64,000 nt of DNA from Mycogone perniciosa (Eukaryota > Ascomycota > Sordariomycetes > Hypocreales > Hypocreaceae). This document shows positions 48,804-60,705 of the stretch, piece after piece; position 1 is the stretch's first letter; each line of letters opens with the position of its first letter. The stretch lies in NCBI GenBank assembly GCA_025331125.1, contig JAOALB010000045.1:1-64000 (forward strand), read 5' to 3'. The position numbers and the translations under genes were made by a program. The notes under the pieces were generated by a model. It saw only the letters and a program-made list of their open reading frames with translations. It ran no database searches and had not been told where the DNA came from.

Positions 48804-51467
48804 CCTCCGCACACTAGGCAGGGGAGGTGCTAAAGTACATTGCCCGTACGGCCAAGAGTTGGTAATGGCGTAATGCAAACAGGGTCAAAAATCAGCAATG
48901 TTGGGAGACCAGCCGGTTTGGCGTTGGAAGCTTCGTGAATCGAAACAGCTGTTGTGGGGCGAATTGTACCCAAACGTTTGAGCTCTAGCGATCAGATGAT
49001 TTCGCTGGGGAATGTAGACAGGTGAGGCCCCAGTATCTCGCAAAGCATTCGCTCCAGAACCGAAAGCGTAGCCAATTGGTTTCCAGTAAAAAAAAGTATA
49101 GTATTAAGAAGATAATGCGCGATGGTCGTGGTAGTTGGTGTTGCAACTGGAGCAACTAATCGAGAAAAGGGTCGTGGTCGGGATTGGCTGTGGTTGGAGG
49201 GATCGTGTGTTGCAGGCAGAGAGCGAAAGAATTTCAAAATGGCACTTATTAGGAGTCGTAATCATAAAAATATTGGCAGCAAGTCAGACAGCGATTGTCG
49301 ATAAAAAAGAGTGTGTGTTCGAGAGAGCGACAGATGATCCAAAAAGAATGTGTGGATGTGAGAGATGCAAGAGGAAAAGGAAAGCAAGTTGCAATGTCCA
49401 GGTAGTTCGAGAAGGACAAGCAAATGCGGCCCGGGAGTGGCGCCCTGGAGAAGGGGAAGAAAAAAAAGCCCCAAGAAAGGGGAGCTGTGCCAGTGCGTGT
49501 AGCCCTGGCTTGCAGGTGCTTCCACAGCGCGTAAACCCCACTATGCAGTGGAGTACCTGCTAGGTGCACGTAAAATATAAGGCTGGCTGTGTACCAGGAT
49601 GACTTGTTCGCTGACCGCTGGTCTCTCCCTCCCTGTCTCTGTCGAAGTCCCTCCCTGTCTGCCAGCGAAAATCCTAGTGGCTGCGTTGCGGTTTTGACCA
49701 GAGGGATTGGTACCTGAACGACACCCTGCTCTGCAGCTAGTGTCATGGTTTAATGATTAGATGCAGTGGCAGGGGCCTCTCCTGCAAAAGCAGTCTCCAA
49801 AAGTCTGAGCCACCCAAGCAGAAGCGCCGCCACCAGCTTGGACCTGCAAGGCGGATGCAGGTCCATATTACGAGTAGCAAGAGACACGTACTCGCCGGCT
49901 TGGTGGCCGTTAAGAAAAATGGACTTTCACCACTGTTACATGGTCATGATCTTGCATATGTGTGGTGAACCATGCATTTTATGCGAGCGATATTGCCGGA
50001 TTTTGCCAGGAACTGATCGATTCGATGCGAGTTACGATATTAGTACTATTAGTACTTCGTACTACGAGTAGGTATCTTGAATGGGTTGGTGGCTAGGCTG
50101 CATCTGTACATGCCAGCAGGTATAGAGGGTACTACTACTGGGTACTAAGATACCTACCAGTTTACTATGCGAAGTACTCCGTAGTAGTACCTTAGTGGAG
50201 CTGGATATGACATTGGTACTTCGTACTTACGCGGCAAGTTCGCGTTTCGTGTGCACAGCAGCCACCGTCATCGCATCGATGGAACCCAATCATTTCGCTC
50301 TCTACAGGTTATTAGACAGGTACTCCGTACACCTGTGTAGATGGATAGTTGAGGATGCGCTTACCCGTGTCTAGTTGGTCTCGAGAAATTATATTCAACT
50401 GTAATTGAGGTTTTGCATACTTTGTACAAGTACTAGGTATAATAATTATAGCTCCTAACAATGAACGTGTATAGGTATGTTATCGACGAGCGATAAGCAC
50501 CAGTAGACCTCTCAATAATAAATCCAATCACCATATACGGTATGGTGGGTATCAGCACTACTTTGCACCGGTAAGTACCTATGCGATGAGTTAGAGCACT
50601 GCCTAGTAAGAGTTGTACTAGTATATTCTCTTGTCGGGGATGGGCTTTAATGCTCTCTAACAGCTCCCTATATGAAAGAAACTGAACATTGAAACTCACG
50701 GTATTTCATATTATTGTAGTAGTAGCCAACGCTCGTCCGTCCAGTATAGGTATATTAATAATATTATCGTCTTATCTATATTTGGTCCACACACGTGTAC
50801 ATTCGGGACATAAACCACATATTTTTTTTATTCACGCCTTGAACTTTTGAACTTTGGAGATTTCTTAGTGGGCGCCTAACCTAAATGCACATAAATGAAT
50901 AGGCGTGTTGGACGAGGCCTCTCTCTCAACTCCAAAGCCTTGGTATAACCATACATGGGTATTTACTACTTGCCTACGAAGTACTACCCAATACAGGTAG
51001 TATTGCTAATATGGCCTGTATGGTATTGCTTTCATTGAACGCAGGGTGGCAACGCTGTGTGTGATTTATGTCATTGGCTCACGTTGCTACTATTCCTGTC
51101 CAGATGGCTAAGCAAAAACAGTGGATGCCAGAACATTCGGTTCCATTGTCCTTCAAACTTTACCACCATCGTGTTTTGTCCGAGGGTTTTGTATGCTGCA
51201 ACCAACAACGCTTGGCCCGAGCGAAGCTCCCTCCGAGTAGTTGTCACATTTTCACCAACAATGCTTCAGCTGCCATTCCCTCAAACACACTGGCAACCCC
51301 TCTCGTAGACATTCTCAGCCAGGCTGTTTCAAATTGCCCGGAACTGCCAACCGTGTCCAATTGTTTGACATCGACTCCCACACTTTGCCGGGCTTCACGC
51401 GGGAATACACCACACAGGCACACACATTCTTTGTACTTCGCACAAGATCAATTTTTTTATAGCAAAG
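48804..51467. promoter_or_regulatory. Large divergent intergenic region
   Basis: About 2.66 kb between the starts of the serine-rich gene and Rce1, the longest gene-free stretch in this compartment. 49.1-49.7 kb is strongly purine/pyrimidine-skewed (CT-rich on the minus strand), consistent with a long 5' UTR or promoter; open frames there on both strands (to 165 aa) are low-complexity and not protein-like. 50.0-50.35 kb holds a cluster of the recurring word: AGTACTTCGTAC near 50051, GAAGTACTCCGTAG near 50170, GGTACTTCGTAC near 50215 and GGTACTCCGTACACC near 50320. I see no convincing extra gene, but a short intron-rich gene or ncRNA cannot be excluded. Confidence 0.5.
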
Positions 51468-52569
51468 ATGGACACCTTGGCCTTCACATCGCGGCCCCTC
51501 GATCTCGCTCAGCTACAGGCCTTCGGTCTCCTGGTAAGCAGTTCTCCTACTGCCTGTGCAAATTCACGTTCAGACGCTGACCCATGGCCGACCGCATCAA
51601 GGTGGCATACTGCCTCATCTACGTGCTACCTCTCTACGCGTCGACTAGCACGAGACCTTCTCCTAGCCGATCTCGAGACGCTCCTGAAGCGATCCGCGCC
51701 AGGATACGCGCCGTATCATTGTCCACCACAGTGTGCTCTCTGGTCACGTTGCTGTTCTTGCCGCACCTTTGCAGCCACATCCCTTTCTCTCCTCGCGTAG
51801 CCGACTGCAATCCTTTACATCTTATGGGTTACTGGCCACTCGGATTGATCGAGACGGCCAAGGCTTTTTTGCTGACAAGCTTGCTTTTTGCCGGGCCACT
51901 TTACGAGTGTCTCGTTGTCGATGGCGTGTGGCGAGAATGGCTGTCAGATCTCCAACCTCTCCGGCATGTCTGGACTGACTGGCCCGCTTGGCGAAATTTG
52001 GTCGCCGTAAGTCCACCCACCCACCTTGCTCAGTCGCTGCCGCCGCCCACCCTTGTCGACTTTGCCTTGCTCATAAACTCTGTCTATAGGGCCCCATAAC
52101 TGAAGAGTGTCTCTTCCGCTCCGCCGCCGTTCCGCTCCTCCTGCTTGCCAACACCAGCACCAGCCGCATCGTCTTCCTCTCACCCATCGTTTTCGGTCTC
52201 GCACACCTTCACCACTTCTACGAATTCCGCATCACTCACCCTCGCACCCCCCTAGATACTGCCATCGCTCGCTCCATCCTTCAGTTTTCATACACGTCTC
52301 TCTTTGGCGCCTACGCAACTTTTCTCTTTCTTCGCACAGGGTCCTTGCTTGCGGTCATTCTTGTCCACGCCTTCTGCAACTCCATGGGCTTGCCCCGCGT
52401 CTGGGGTTCCGTTGAGCCACACTGGCTCTCCCTGTCGGAACTCTCCCGTCCTCGCTCGACAATGGTGTGGACAGGTATTTATTATGCACTGCTCGTCGGT
52501 GGTTCGATAGCTTGGTGGCACACTCTGTACCCCTTGACACAGTCGCACATGGCTCTAGCCCAATTCTAG
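51468..52569 (+). CDS. rce1: CAAX prenyl protease 2 (Rce1)
   Basis: ER-membrane endopeptidase that removes the last three residues from prenylated CAAX proteins such as Ras and Rho. Exons: 51468-51533, 51602-52006 and 52090-52569; 316 aa. Introns of 68 and 83 nt; the first joins AFGLL-VAYCLIYVLPLYAS and the second joins WRNLVA-GPITEECLFRS. Catalytic residues of the ABI/Rce1 family are visible: Glu162-Glu163 with Arg167 (EECLFR), His196 in FGLAHLHH, and His250/Asn254 in HAFCN. Six to eight hydrophobic helices. An internal ATG (51584) would start translation within the unspliced intron as MADRIKVAYC, but the 22-codon first exon fits the family better. Convergent with Mmm1, 189 bp between stops. 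Confidence 0.93.
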
Positions 52570-52758
52570 TATGCTTCACAAGCCTTCCCCTACTTTCCAC
52601 TGCCGAATTTCCAAGTGTGTAAGACGTCAACCGTGCGAAGGAAGCTGCATAGGTTGAAGACTTAGGTCTTGGAATTAGCGTCAGTGTGGCCTGACGAGAG
52701 GCTCCCCCATCTCTCTCTCATCGTCTCCTGCGCTCCTGCCAGCATGCCAACTCTGCAT

Positions 52759-54067
52759 CTATGATCGCGTGTCTCTACTAAGACTACGCAGTGAGCCTGG
52801 TATCGAGAACTCCTCATCCTCCCTTGGTGGTCGGCGGTGCCGCAATGTAGCTTGGTCTCTAGCCTCACTCCCCGCCGAGGCCTCTCTGCGCCGTGATTCG
52901 CCCCGAAGTTCCCTGGCAATCTCCTTTCCCTTGGATCGTCCCGCAGATCCACTCCCATCCGTCATGGTGTCGTCCGGTCCCCTAGTATTCTTCTTTCTAG
53001 GCCATAGGCTGGGGAGCGCAATTTGCTGGAAGCGTGGCTCCACGGCTCGCTCATCAAACCATCGATGTAGTCGTGCTTCAATCAGCTGAGCAATTTTGGG
53101 CACATCCTGCAACCGGGACCGGCTGCCAAGCAGGCTCCTTATGGAAAAGTCCAATCGGTAGTCATCGAGAAAGTTAAAGGTCATCATGGTTGGCGTAGAC
53201 TGAGAGGGGTTGCTAGGGATAAAGGAAATAGACAGCGTCCCGCTAAACCTGACGACGGAGACGGACAGCGCAACGGGAAGTACGGCGGATAGCTTCTTCG
53301 GATAGTTGAGAAGGAGCTTTGTTTCTACCGCCAGAGTGAGCATGTCGCTTAGGTCAACATCCATCCGCGCCTGTAGTCGTGTCCCATCTCTGGCAGCTGT
53401 TGCAGGATTGAATTTTACACCGCTGCCCAAACTGAGCCCATCCTCATCGACAGGAATAATGCGACAGTTGCTGAAAATGGGGAAGTCTTCACCCAGACTC
53501 AGCTCGGTGACCCGGATATCATCAACAAAATCCGGTCGGGATGTCCCGTTTAGAGCCTTGGTCAGTGAGTTGAGAATAGCGTCGTCGTGCTGCGCGTCGC
53601 TGCGAAACTGGGCAATGGTTTGAGCGACCAGGACATTGAACCAGTCCAGGCTCTCCGGCTGGTGGCTATCCACGTTGTAGTACGTCTTGCTCAAAATAGA
53701 CCCAATCGTCAGTGTTGGCGGATTTCTCAGGACTGATGACTTTTTGCGATTTAATGTTTGACCATGACGCTGGCTGGGTGAACGTAGTCTGAGTAGTGAC
53801 TGCTTGTGCGCCAAAGTTCTTGATCTACGCTCCGTGGCTCTCAACGAAGCCGTCGCGTCTGGTGAAGGTGCATCTCCGAAGATGAAGAATTTAATGAAAG
53901 CTGCCAGTATCAAGACAACGGAGAGCTGTCCGACGATGAGCCCCTGTGTGAACGAGAGTCTTCGTGTATGATAGCTAAGTCAGCTTGACCTGTGCCGGAC
54001 TCCGTCGTAGTGAGCAAAGGCCAACTCACGCTGGTTCAGGTCGTGGGGGGCATGTGTTTGACGCCAT
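52759..54067 (-). CDS. mmm1: Mmm1, ERMES complex subunit
   Basis: ER-anchored subunit of ERMES, which tethers ER to mitochondria and moves phospholipids through its SMP domain. Exons: 54030-54067 (MASNTCPPRPEP plus two bases) and 52759-53959; 412 aa, typical length. The main exon has no suitable ATG before the membrane segment, so a spliced 38-nt first exon is needed. The intron is 70 nt with CTGAC branch and GAAG acceptor at 53960; a TTAG acceptor 15 nt earlier is in the same frame and would add five residues. Features: short lumenal N-terminus, LSFTQGLIVGQLSVV with the helix to about residue 41, a Ser/Arg linker, SMP domain from about residue 90 to 320 (ESLDWFNVLVAQTI, FNFLDDYRLDFSIRSLLG), then a charged tail rich in Arg/Glu. 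Divergent from Vps45. Confidence 0.93.
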
Positions 54068-54804
54068 TGTTGACGCACTGTGACCGTCCCAGAGCGACAA
54101 TCACGATTTTATCCACCAGGATTCTTTGTTTGTACAAGGATGGCAGGATTCCACTGCCACAGCTGTTCGGTTACCGAGCCATGTCGTTTGGGGGTTATGT
54201 ACCTACCTACTGTGAAGTGAGTTCACGTTAACCTGGAACAACGAGCGACTCGTGAAAAATCATTCGTCCTCAAGCATCAGTCAACCAATCAGAGGCGCTG
54301 AATTGTCCAGCTACGTTCCACTGGAGGTATCACGTTGGTGGGAGTGCAACAGTTTACCTGTGAACTAGACCTTACGGTTATGGATGTCAGTTCTGTATTC
54401 GCTAAACCAACACAACATCGTTCTACAGTTTATTCTACTATATTTCATTACGGTAGGTATTAGTTATAAAATGGGTAGTATGGACATAATAGCATCTACC
54501 TACTTATGTAGAGGACAGGTACGTCAGTGGATGGGGACCGGAAGCTAATTGCTCCGGGCTCCGTCCATACCGCCCGATCCTACCAAGTTGGTCCTACCTC
54601 CTAACATCACCAGCCTATTTGCCAAATAGCGACATTACGTATTATCTGTTATTTCCATGCAAAGCCTGTAGCCCGTTCCCTCGCCATAGGCCTCTGAAAG
54701 CAGCACAATTCACAGCAACAACACTGGATCACGCAGGCACCTACCGTTTATTCTGTGATGATATAATGTAGCACGCCTCCAACACATAGCTCGCCTTGCC
54801 CATC
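54068..54804. promoter_or_regulatory. Divergent promoter region, Mmm1 / Vps45
   Basis: About 740 bp. It contains a CCAATCA-type box (AACCAATCAGAGG near 54284) and CTACCTACTTATG-like words. No open frame with protein character. Individual sites are not assigned. Confidence 0.45.
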
Positions 54805-56606
54805 ATGGATGTCGCCCAAGCCATTGCCGGATACATCTCCAAGATGGTAATGTCATCCGGCGATTCCTCATCCGCAAAGATGAAGATATTGCTCCTAGAC
54901 AGGGAGACCATATCTATCGTATCGACCGCAATCACGCAGTCTTCTTTGCTCAATCATGAAGTCTATCTCATTGATCGCCTGGATAATGCTGGCCGCGAAA
55001 AGATGCGGCATCTCCGCTGCATTTGCCTCGTCCGCCCATCACCAGAAACTATTCAGATGCTCCTAGACGAACTACGCGACCCGAAGTATGGAGAATACTA
55101 CCTGTACTTCACCAATGTGACCAAAAAATCATCATTGGAACGTCTTGCTGAGGCGGATGACCACGAGATTGTCAAAGCAGTCCAGGAGCACTTTGCCGAT
55201 TACATTGTCATCAATCCGGATCTTTTCAGCCTCAATGTTTCCCTTCCGCAGCGGCGGATATGGGCTGGCAGCCCAGACACGTGGCATCCCGACTCCCTAC
55301 AGCGATGCGCCGAGGGCCTCATTGCTGTTCTCCTCTCTCTTAAGAAAAAGCCCCTCATTAGATATGAAAGGAGCAGCCCCCTCGCCAAAAAGCTGGCGTC
55401 CGAAGTTCGCTATCTTATGACGCAGGAAGACCAGCTATTTGACTTCCGTAAAGTCGACACCCCCCCTATTCTCCTCGTATTGGATCGCCGAGAGGATCCA
55501 GTCACTCCGCTCCTCACTCAATGGACATATCAGGCCATGGTCCATCATTTACTTGGCATCCAGAACGGTCGTGTTAGCCTTAGCAACGTCCCGGATATCC
55601 GTCCCGAGCTCAAGGAGATTGTCCTCTCTCAGGACCAAGACCCATTTTTCAAGAAGAACATGTTTCTGAATTTTGGTGACCTGGGCGGGACGATAAAGGA
55701 CTATGTGGAACAGTATCAGTCTAAAACTAAAAACAATGCTAACATCGAGTCGATTTCTGATATGAAGCGGTTCATCGAGGAGTATCCAGAATTTCGGAAG
55801 CTCTCTGGTAATGTGAGCAAGCATGTCACCCTAGTCTCTGAGCTTAGCCGTCGAGTTGCCGCTGAAAGCTTGCTAGAGGTCAGCGAACTTGAACAAAGCT
55901 TGGCTTGCAATGACAATCATGCCTCAGATCTCAAGGTAAACAAATGCCCCACCTCCCTACGACCACCTTCAGGCGTATCACTGGGCTGACATTTTTACAG
56001 ACGACTCAGAAAGTCATCCAATCTCCCAACGTAACCCCTGAGAGCAAGGTTGGGTTGGTGGCTCTGTATGCTCTGCGTTATTCCAAACACCCGTCCAACG
56101 CACTTGCAATGCTCAAGGATCTCCTTGTAGCTGCCGGCAACGTCCCGCCCCAACAGGCTGACCTTGTCAACAAGGTGTTGGTATACCACTCTTCCCTGCA
56201 CTCTTCAGACTCGCGGGGTGGCATCTCGGACATTTTCGAGTCTGCTGGGATTTTTTCTGGTGCATCTAGTCGCTTCAAGGGCTTGAAGGGAGTGGAGAAT
56301 GTTTACACCCAGCATAGCACGCTTCTGGAAAGCACACTGCAAAATCTGATCAAAGGACGATTGAGGGACCAACAATACCCCTTTGTGGAGGGGGGTGGCT
56401 CGACCAGAGATAAACCGCAAGACATTATTGTTTTTATGATAGGCGGTGCTACATATGAGGAGGCAAAGATGATTGCCAGCATCAATGCTACAACTCCCGG
56501 TATTCGGGTTGTTTTGGGTGGCACGTCAATTCACAATGCAGCCACATTTCTGGAGGAGGTTGAGGATGCGGTGACCTCTTGGCCTGAGGTACGGAGCAGG
56601 AGATAA
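54805..56606 (+). CDS. vps45: Vps45, Sec1/Munc18-family protein
   Basis: SM protein that binds the Tlg2-type syntaxin and drives SNARE assembly for transport from Golgi and early endosome to late endosome and vacuole. Two exons, 54805-55935 and 56001-56606, with a 65-nt intron (GTAAAC ... TTTTTACAG); 578 aa, normal for the family. The Sec1 domain covers almost the whole protein: MDVAQAIAGYISKM, MKILLLDRETISIVS, NHEVYLIDRLDN, LRCICLVRPSPETI, DYIVINPDLFSLN, LVLDRREDPVTPLLTQWTYQAM, and near the end DIIVFMIGGATYEEA and VVLGGTSIHNAATFLEE. The start is the first ATG; a TTG three codons upstream is not used. All family blocks are intact. Confidence 0.96.
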
Positions 56607-56964
56607 GTAACTCATATAAAGACGAAAAAGAGACAACCCTCATGCCTCGCGTACGAACTTGTTGCAGGCCTGGAGGGCCATGACGCCTCAGGCTAGGGTG
56701 GTGAGTTGGGTATTAGTAGTTGAGCGGGATAAATAACTGTCAACCTAATAATTACATATATTGCATAATACCATAAGGTGTTAAATTGTAGATAGTATCT
56801 GGCATGTAGATATCCAGTAACAGCATTGTGGAGTAGGCATCTCTGATATATGTCGCTTTATCGCGCTTATCTATGAAGCGCCGATAACCCAAAAAAATCC
56901 GTATCTAATACTTCTACCACCAGCAGGTGTCGAACATGTTGGCTCAGGAAACAGTCGACATGCG
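56607..56964. other. Tandem intergenic, Vps45 3' UTR / MTO1 promoter
   Basis: About 360 bp, AT-richer in the first half (3' UTR), then the short promoter of MTO1. No other feature seen. Confidence 0.5.
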
Positions 56965-59134
56965 ATGCGTGCCTTACTGCGCCCTACCAGATCGTTGCAA
57001 TGGTGTTACCGGCGTCAAGTTTGCAGGCGCCGCCATCTTGCGACCGTAGCTGATGGCTCCAGGTCGGTATTAATCCACCCTTCTCACTCAACTATGCAAC
57101 AGATCGTCTAAGACGTAGTCACAGGCCTTTTGACGTTGTCGTTATTGGTGGAGGCCATGCTGGTGCTGAAGCATGTGCCGCTGCTGCGAGAGCCGGTGCG
57201 CGGACGGCCTTGATTACGCCCAAGATTGACAATCTCGGGACTTGCTCATGCAATCCGAGTTTTGGAGGCATTGGGAAGGGCACTATTATTCGAGAAATCG
57301 ATGCCCTCGATGGATTGGCCGGAAGGATCATTGATAAGGCTGGAGTCCAGTTTCATCTGCTCAATCGCAGGAAAGGACCAGCTGTGTGGGTATGACCAGT
57401 TGACTCTTCGCCATGCAAATTTATCCTGCATCAGCCATGGCGCTAACTTTTATTCGTTTTGATCAATAGGGACCTCGTGCACAGATTGATAGGAGTCTGT
57501 ACAAGAGATACATGAGAGATGAGCTTAAGACATATCAAAACCTCTCGGTCGTCCTTGGAAGTGTGTCGGACATCATATTATCGACAGAGGGGGACCTCGA
57601 CCCGGGTGTGAAAAGTGCCATTACCGGAGTGCGGCTTGAGTCTGGAGAAGTCTTACCCACCAGCCGGGTTGTTATTACCACCGGCACGTTCCTTGGGGGT
57701 GAGATACATATTGGACTTGAGAGCTACCCTGCTGGCCGCATTGGCGAGGCTGCAACCACAGGTTTGAGCAAATCACTTCGAGAGGCTGGTTTTAAGCTGG
57801 GGCGATTGAAGACGGGAACGCCACCGCGGCTCGACAAAGGGAGCATCAATTTCGAGGTCCTGCAGAGACAATTTGGAGACGAACCGCCTGTCCCATTTAG
57901 TTACCTCAACGATCGCGTTGCAGTCCGTGACCAGTTGACATGCAGTATAACATACACCAATAGTGCGTCGCACAAGGTCGTACACGAAAATCTCGGCAAG
58001 TCTATTCACATAAGAGAGACAATTAAAGGACCGAGATATTGCCCTTCTTTAGAATCCAAGGTCATCCGCTTCTCCGAAAAGGAACGCCATATCGTGTGGC
58101 TCGAACCAGAGGGATTCGATAACCCCATCATCTATCCCAATGGCTTGTCGATGACGATACCTGCCGAGGCGCAGGAACAGGTGCTACGCACCATCACGGG
58201 ACTAGAACAAGTCCGGATGTTGCAGCCTGGATATGGAGTCGAGTATGACTACGTAGATCCTCGGGGTTTAAGGTCTACCCTTGAGACTAAAGCTATTAGT
58301 GGGCTCTATCTGGCAGGGCAGATTAATGGCACAACAGGGTACGAGGAGGCCGCTGGTCAGGGCATCATTGCTGGTATGAACGCGGGACGAGCTGCCCTTG
58401 GGTTGCCCGGCGTTTCTTTATCTCGATCGGACGGTTACATCGGCATCATGATCGATGACTTGACCACCAAAGGGGTAACGGAACCTTACCGGATGTTTAC
58501 ATCCCGAAGCGAATTTCGCATGGCAGCTAGGGCCGACAATGCTGACCTCAGATTGACGGAGAAGGGACGAGAATGGGGCGTTGTTTCCGATGGACGATGG
58601 AAAGCATTTACAGACGAAAAGCAACAGATCGCAGACCTCACAAGAGCGCTAAGTTCAGTTTCTCTGACGCCTGAAAAGTGGGTAGAGATGGGCTTTCAAC
58701 TGAAGAGAAGCTCGCAACGCCGAAGCGGTATTGATATGCTTCGGTTGTCCAACACGAGCAAGCGCATCGAGTTGGATCAGCTCATCTCTGTGGTCCCCAA
58801 CATAATGGCTTATTCCGCGCGTATCAGGGATCGAGTGGTGATTGAAGCGGCATATGCCCCCTACATCAAGATGCAGGAGGCCGAGCGTGGGCAGTTGGCC
58901 AATGATGAACATATTCGCCTCCCCCTCGACTTGAACTATGATACAATTCCGGGACTGGCACTATCCGAAAGGGAGGTTCTAAGAGTAACCCGACCTGAGA
59001 CTCTCGCACAGGCTCGCCGTGTGGAAGGCGTCACACCTTCCGGGTGCATCCGACTCCTTGCTCATATCCGTCGTCGCGGGTCAGCAGGAAGCACAACGGC
59101 CTCGGCTCAGGCCGAGTTAGATTCTCTCCCTTGA
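56965..59134 (+). CDS. mto1: Mitochondrial tRNA modification enzyme MTO1/GidA
   Basis: FAD-dependent enzyme that, with the GTPase MSS1/MnmE, installs the carboxymethylaminomethyl group on wobble uridine of mitochondrial tRNAs. Exons proposed: 56965-57062, 57125-57389 and 57470-59134; 675 aa. Exon 1 encodes an Arg-rich, acid-poor presequence (MRALLRPTRSLQWCYRRQ ...), as expected for import. The first intron's donor is GTCGGT at 57063; acceptors at 57113, 57119 and 57125 all keep frame, and the last was chosen because it gives GSR-PFDVVVIGGGHAG with the least extra sequence. Marks: FAD motif GGGHAG at 41-46, CNPSFGGIGKGTI, GidA signatures GPRYCPSLESK and AGQINGTTGYEEAAGQG, and EPYRMFTSRSEFR. 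The second intron (80 nt) has CTAAC. Confidence 0.93.
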
Positions 59135-59509
59135 CAGATGAAGGTAAAGGCCACTTGTATTTTTTCGTTCCTCTTTTCAACGAAGTAACGATTACTGTCG
59201 GAGTATGTGGGGCATCATGGTGGAGGGATTATCATCGACTCATTCTAGGATGTACGTAGTACTGAATTGGATGCAGAGATAATACCTATGATATGTACAA
59301 CAGTCGTTTCTTTTAGTATGCAACACCCTTTGGGATTCATAGCGTTTTGAGCAGCAATCGAGGCTTGATTGGGACTATGGGAAGGAAACCGCTAGGTCAG
59401 TGGATAATACAGATACCTACATCGCAGTATGCAGGTCAATCAATGCGCATGGACGTCCATTTGGGCGTTCCATTCGAGCAAAGCAAACTCTACAACCCAT
59501 TCTGTTTGT
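59135..59509. other. Convergent intergenic, MTO1 / cardiolipin synthase
   Basis: About 375 bp holding the two 3' UTRs. Open frames to 71 codons read into it from MTO1's alternative frame but are not protein-like. No repeat recognised. Confidence 0.5.
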
Positions 59510-60705
59510 CTAAGGCCTTTTCTGGTTCAATATTTTTACAGCGTCCTTGGTAAAGACGTAACTCGCGCCGCTCCATACGGTGGTTGCGGCCACAACATAT
59601 CTGTTTGCAACCCCAATGTCAGCAATCAGCTCTTTTAAATCGGACAGACTATACATCGATCATGAAAGTCGGGCCAGGCAGAGACACCTGGCGCAGAGAA
59701 GTGGTGGACAGCGGGATTGCGAGTGTGTGAAACAGGGGCATATAATTATATATGGGCTTACTGCATGATGGACAGCGCTGGCGCCATATCGAGGCTGACG
59801 AGCGGTGCAGCTGTGGTCAAACCCACAAGGGCCAGCTGGAGGAAGGTGTTATACTTGCTAATCGTTGTTGGGCGAACCTCGGCTGAGGGCAATGAGAAGT
59901 CCCAGTACCGAGCAAAGGTCTTGGGGGGTGGTAGCGAGATCCAGCGATAGTAAATGGCAGCGATGCCTAACCCAACATCTCGGCCGAGAATGATAGTAGC
60001 CACCCAAACTGCGTAGCAGGGAAGGATTGCTCGAGTTAGCCATAAACCTGTTATTTTTGAGGGAGCATGTGGGAGTGAGTGAAATATAACTGTCCTTGGA
60101 ATCGAACAACACATACCTGGAAGAGCACCTTTCATAGCCAAACAGACAGTTAACACCGTCATAAGCACCTTATCCGCCATCGGATCAATCACTGTGCCTA
60201 CAACCGTCCTGCGATTCCATCGCCGAGCGATCCAGCCGTCGAGTATATCTGTAATGCCGGCATATGCAAGCAATCCCACGGCCCAGAGATGAGCATCTTG
60301 AAGCACGAGGTAGCCCGTGACCGGGGCCACCACAAGGCGGGTCAAGGTGAGGAAATTCGGAATCGTGTAGATGTCCTCATGAACGGTAGCGGGTGAGTCC
60401 TGGATTGTGGGCTTGCGCTCGGGCATAGGCGGGAAGTCGAGTTGCTCAGTAGATGGGGCGAGCTTAGGGCTATCGGCCAAGGGGCGTCAGAAGGACATGC
60501 GACAATGAAATGTCACTTTCACTCACTTGTTCGTTTGCGATTGCTGTTGAAGCCATCTTTGCTGGTGGTGCTGATCAGCACGAGTCGCTGAGGACGTGAG
60601 GAACAAGACGCCTCTTCGGCCGCAGATTGCTGGTCCTGTAACCAGGCGCTGGCGCAGCGGCACCAACCGTGGTATTCGCCCGAGAAGTCTTAGAGAAAGC
60701 ACCAT
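59510..60705 (-). CDS. crd1: Cardiolipin synthase
   Basis: Inner-mitochondrial-membrane enzyme that joins CDP-diacylglycerol and phosphatidylglycerol to cardiolipin. Four exons: 60527-60705, 60117-60469, 59762-60008 and 59510-59600; 289 aa. Exon 1 gives an Arg-rich presequence (MVLSLRLLGRIPRLVPLRQR). Intron 2 (108 nt) was extended to the CTACGCAG acceptor so that GALP-VWVATIILGRDVG is restored. The obvious frame stops just inside intron 3 (TAA in GTAAGC), but a further exon after a 161-nt intron with CTGAC supplies the expected end, YVVAATTVWSGASYVFTKDAV. CDP-alcohol phosphotransferase motif: DILDGWIARR followed by GTVIDPMADK (D-x2-DG-x2-AR-x8-G-x3-D-x3-D). Helices follow. The last exon is inferred from family shape, not proven. 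Confidence 0.93.

Noticed and set aside
49249..49746. 165-codon minus-strand and 142-codon plus-strand frames
   Set aside because: Both sit in a pyrimidine-skewed region with biased composition and no domain; more likely leader or promoter sequence.
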